Shown piece after piece: positions 59,985-64,000 of a stretch of DNA of 64,000 bases. The stretch's first letter is position 1. The number at the start of each line of letters is the position of its first letter. Made by a program: the position numbers and the translations under genes. The notes beneath the pieces were generated by a model that saw only the letters and a list, made by a program, of their open reading frames with translations, ran no database searches and was not told the DNA's origin. The DNA is from Karalla daura (Eukaryota > Chordata > Actinopteri > Chaetodontiformes > Leiognathidae): positions 20,796,739-20,860,738 of the forward strand of contig CM055192.1 in NCBI GenBank assembly GCA_029224185.1, in the 5' to 3' direction.

Positions 59985-60135
59985 AGTTAAACTTGTGACT
60001 TCCCCCACAGTCCAAAAGCATGCATGTTTACGTCAGGTGGAGACTAAAATTATCTTTGAGAGTGAGTGAGAGTAGGAGAGTGAATGGTGACTTGTTCAGG
60101 GTCTTTTCCCTTCCTTTTACCCTATGTGTGCTCGG
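59985..60135 (-). mobile_element. non-LTR retrotransposon 3'-end relic
   Basis: Opposite orientation: CCACAGTCCAAAAGCATGCA, GAGACTAAAATTATCTTTGA, GAGAGTGAATGGTGACTTG, and GATAGGCCCTAGCAAACCC. Degenerate copy of the same family. Confidence 0.7.
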
Positions 60136-62520
60136 ATAGGCCCTAGCAAACCCATACAACACCATTAAAGTACAAAGCAGGTACTAGCAAACACTTAGAA
60201 TAAATTTCTCTTTGACGTTATGCATTTCCATTTTCCAAGTCAACTGGTCTTTGAAGAGTCTTACTGGTTACATCATTTTGCTCAAACTGCAGCCAACTTT
60301 ATTTTGTTCATGTCCAACTATGAGTAACTTATTGCGCGTAACTCAATTGAATTCATGAGGGAGATCATTGATGTGATATCATTGAAAGGATCCAGATCAC
60401 ATCAGCTACTGAATAGACTGTGGTTTGCTCTGCTGCTGTTTGGAGGGTCAGGGATGAACTGCTCATGGACATAAAAAGAATAAAAGTAAGTCTTTGTCTC
60501 TCAGTTCTTAAGAGCTTCACCCCACGTTTGAGTTGAAAATAACAGTAAAGTAATAATCCAATGAGCTGGTGCTTCATCCCAAGATCTGATTCTCTGGGGA
60601 AATTGAATTTGTGTCTACCGGCAACTAGTTTGAACTGAGGTCTCTTTGAAGTTTCCCTCAGCTGAATCCTACACTGTTAGTTGAGTGTGTTTGAGCCTGC
60701 GTGTGTGTGTGTGTGTGCACCCTTTACCACTAAATCAGCAGAAAACAAAATAAGTCTCTTAGACATCAAAGAGACCCAGGAGGGAAGATGGCCTGTTTTC
60801 AGTCATGGTGAACCACATTTCACATTTTCCTCAACCAGTTCTCCACTCATCCCTCACTCCAAACCCCATCGTCCTCACATCTCTGTTGCCACCCAACCAC
60901 TGGGTGGCACATGTGGCAAAGTGCTGCTCTGTCAGCATGTCCTCACATGCAAACCGAAGATCCCTCTTTTGAGACCAGGGCGAGTGATGTGCAAACCAGC
61001 TTTTCATTTGGGGATTTAGATGTTTGGGATTTGGAGCTCTGACGCATTGTTTTCCGCCTCGGAGCGATGATCTGAGCCTGCAGTCAGGCACTATCGAACA
61101 CGGGGTGTTGGAGTCAGTCAAAGCATCAGAGAGAGTGACTGAAAGTCAGAGGGGGAGGAGAGGAGAAGTCAAGCTCAAGAAATATTGTATCTACATCAAA
61201 CCTGTTGTACTTTAATACAAAGATCCCTTCATTTCTCTTCTAATTTTAAGAATAGGACTTACTTTATTGAGCTCCAAGGGCTTATTTCACTTGTCTGGCA
61301 GCTCATCTACCATTTTCATCCTGCATCAAAAAGAAGGGAGCCATCTACCACCACCATTTTCTGATCCATCAAATCATCTGAGTTGTTCAAAAAGGCCTCT
61401 ACCATCTTAAATATGCATCGTTCACCCACATCCCCAGTGATTCCATCAAGGACACATGACTGAAGTCTCCTGATATTATCAAAAGAACCTCAGGATGTTT
61501 GGTCTGTATCCTAGCAACAACTTAATGGAGAACTTCAGATAGAAGTTGACTTGGGTTCTTGTGTTTAGAAGCATTTTCTGACCCTTTTTCAGCAATTGTT
61601 ACTCAATTTTGTTCTTTTGGAACAGATTTGGTATATTTTATATTGGAGCAACACAGCCTTTCTATTTGGAGGATGCATGTTCTTTCTATGCCTGCTTGGC
61701 TTGGCACCCTAAATTGCCCATTAGTGGAGTCTAGGTGAAAATTTTATATCGACAAATTACATCCACAACATAGACAGTGCTATTATGGAAATTATACATT
61801 TTGCTTGCAAGCTGAAGCCAGAACAGTTATTAAAAGGTAAGGTAAGGACAACACCTGAAAAATCGGATGAAGCAATCTTCTGACAGATCAAAGTAGAAAA
61901 TAATGAGAATATTTTAAAGGAATACAAAAAACAATCATGCATAAATACATAAAGTAACAGTTCATTAAACATCAAACATAAAAATACATGAAATGGAAGC
62001 ATTCATTGTTTGTTTCGTTTTTTTTGTTGTTTGTGTTTTTTGTTTGTTTGTTTTTTGCCTCTGGGGTTAGGACTATGACCTGTACACGTTTATTTATTTG
62101 CATAGTTATCCTTATTAACATGCGTGGCCACATAGCATCTGATACTGTCGACTGGCGGCTTGATATGAGGTGAAGTCTGGCTGATAATCAGCACATAATT
62201 TTCTCTTGATTGTTGGAATTAAAACACACATTAAGCCTTAAGCAGACGGGTTTTCTTTCCTCCCTGGGTTAAAAGAGTTTGACATTTTGAGAAATATGCC
62301 TATTTGCATTCTTGCCAAACATTAATGAGAGGATTAATGCTTCACTCAAATCTCTCTTCTAAACAGCCTGCAGCTACTTACTTTACTCCAGGAAGAGTCT
62401 GGAAGCAAGCTCTGTCAAAAGGTGAACAAATACCCACCTCCTCCCTGATGTTTAATATGTAGCTGCATGAAATATTAAAAAAAAAGAAAGTCTGCAGTGG
62501 AAAAACACTCATAAGCTCCT
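60136..62520. other. intergenic sequence, no gene seen
   Basis: AT-rich, with a short retrotransposon scrap at about 61695-61735 (CACCCTAAATTGCCCATTAG) and a (GTTT)n run near 62020-62055. No exon supported. Confidence 0.5.
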
Positions 62521-62524
62521 TACT

Positions 62525-62755
62525 ATTTATGTCCATCCATCCATTGTGTGTCCATTTGTATCTATCTCAAGCCCACATACGGAGCAATTCAAAGTCTTTA
62601 ATCAACCTAAACATGCATGTTTTTGGACTGCATGGGAGAAAACCGATGCACACGTGGCTTGAACACAGCAACTAAAGAAAGTCCCTCGGTCTGGAAGTGA
62701 ACCAGACCCCAAGTCCCCAAGTTCACCAAGTCATTGTGTCGCCATACAATTTATG
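62525..62755 (+). mobile_element. non-LTR retrotransposon 3'-end relic
   Basis: TATGTCCATCCATCCATTG, GAGCAATTCAAAGTCTTTAA, CAACCTAAACATGCATG, TTTTTGGACTGCATGGGAG and the closing CATTGTGTCGCCATAC. Same family as 14025-14300. Confidence 0.75.
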
Positions 62756-63183
62756 TTCATGATGCAAATGAAAGATTGAAGAGGGAATTGAACACAGACT
62801 CACTATTGTGTGGAGACACACATACAAGAAAACACAGTAGCATATTGTCCTGAGGGGCAGTCATCTATCTCTTGTTTCCAGTCTTGTTTCCTCATCCACT
62901 TTCCCATCATGTCGCCACGAGGCAAAACCTTTTACTCTTTGATCACTGATGAGGACATCAGCCACCAACATTTTTTTCTCTTTGCTTGAAATATTGTGTT
63001 TCCAGTTTTCATGCAAGGTTTTGTCATTCCTCAGAATTAAGATGACCCACATACTCATTTCTTCGCTTTTCCGTAGTTCTCAGCTCTGGTTTGGTGTGGA
63101 TTAGATTTTCATGGCAGGAACTGAAAGGAGCCACTAAAGTATTTGTTTAAATCAGTCTGTGCTCTTTTTGTCCTGCTGCTGCA

Positions 63184-63249
<66 letters not shown>

Positions 63250-64000
63250 ACAGATTCCATCCATCCATCCATCCAGTCCTTTGAGAACATGTTCACGCCT
63301 GTGTGAGTGTATCAACATCATATCCCCCCTATCCTCCTCACTTCTCAGAACAGATTATGAGTGTTGGAGCTGACTGAATTGACTTTGAATTCTCCAAAGC
63401 CCCTAACCCCTGGGAACGTACCTGTTCTTGCAAGCCTCAAATGTACAGGTGCCTCATTTCAAAAGACTCCAGCCCTCCTCTCTTTCTCTCCTTCACTCCT
63501 TTTCCTCTCTCATTTTCTACCCCCCCACCCCCCTGATGGCTGCAACTTTACTCCTCGACTAAACTAGGGGCCTATTGAAATACCTCCCCCTGGTCTCGTC
63601 TGCACTTCAAAGTCGACTTTCACCCTCGAGCCAGATCCAAGGGGGCGGTCGGACCAGGAAAGTGCCCAGCCCTGAGTAGTTAGGACTTCAAAGCCCATAA
63701 CATGTAGTTGTGTGCTGTTTGAAAATTGGAGAAAAAGTGGGGGAAGAGGTAATAGTTTGTCCACAGTAGATTTGATACAGCAATTCTGATTCTGATAGGC
63801 AGCTTTTTTTGTTGTTGTTGTTTCTTTTTTTTGTCACAATAGTGATTGAAACGTGGGTAACATTTTGGTAGCACCAGTTTGTGGAATCTTTGAGCAATAA
63901 ATTTCCCTAATTTTCTATCCTACCATTTTGAGGCTAATGATGCATCAAGGCACGCTAAATACAACTGTAATAGGATCTGATTGACAACTGATATGGCCTG
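62756..64000. other. intergenic sequence to the right edge
   Basis: Holds the microsatellite at 63186-63273 and otherwise nothing recognised. The open frames over the TG tract are artefacts. Confidence 0.5.
63186..63273. repeat. (TG)n microsatellite followed by (CCAT)n
   Basis: About 31 TG units to 63248, then four to five CATC units at 63257-63273. Confidence 0.96.

Noticed and set aside
63257..63273. Short CATC tandem units that might suggest a CRISPR-like array
   Set aside because: Simple tetranucleotide repeat without spacers in a vertebrate genome.
50850..64000. Expected znrf3 exons next to xbp1 (mammalian neighbour)
   Set aside because: I searched the open frames for the PA domain, transmembrane segment and RING finger of ZNRF3 and found none in this window.

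Overview
This is a eukaryotic, almost certainly teleost fish, genomic window. The evidence is spliced vertebrate genes with GT-AG introns, long intergenic stretches, many (CA)n/(TG)n microsatellites, and decayed copies of retrotransposon 3' ends and a tRNA-derived SINE of the kind common in percomorph fish. Three genes can be supported from sequence: the last two exons of hspb8 (+ strand, 955-6027), a complete four-exon HSPB1-class small heat shock protein gene (- strand, 8138-10432, candidate hspb15), and a complete five-exon xbp1 (- strand, 48500-50665). One further possible coding exon (46007-46292) is weak.

Layout. 1-6.5 kb holds the 3' half of hspb8, with its first exon off the left edge. 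6.5-8 kb is the short gap between two convergent small heat shock protein genes. 8-10.7 kb is the second of these, with a TATA box at about 10675. 10.7-47.8 kb is a gene-poor stretch of about 37 kb holding microsatellites, retrotransposon relics and several AT-rich, homeobox-site-rich blocks that look like conserved non-coding elements. 48.0-50.85 kb is xbp1 with its 3' UTR and a compact promoter carrying a perfect ER stress response element (CCAAT-N9-CCACG). 50.9-64 kb is again non-coding, with a LINE reverse-transcriptase fossil, several retrotransposon 3' ends, microsatellites and one perfect 17-bp hairpin.

How the genes relate. All three act in protein quality control: hspb8 and its neighbour are cytosolic small heat shock proteins, and xbp1 is the IRE1-spliced transcription factor of the unfolded protein response. 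They lie about 38 kb apart and nothing shows that they are co-regulated. The two small heat shock genes share an equivalent 64-nt middle exon in the same phase and look like descendants of an old duplication. In human, HSPB8 is on 12q24 and XBP1 on 22q12; their closeness here fits the ancestral 12q/22q linkage often kept in teleosts.

The most notable observations are the 171-residue acidic tail (one exon) on the HSPB1-class protein, with the canonical I-x-I motif immediately before it, and the fully preserved IRE1 splicing cassette of xbp1, from which both the 264-residue unspliced and the 389-residue spliced products can be read. I found no convincing evidence of an entirely new system.
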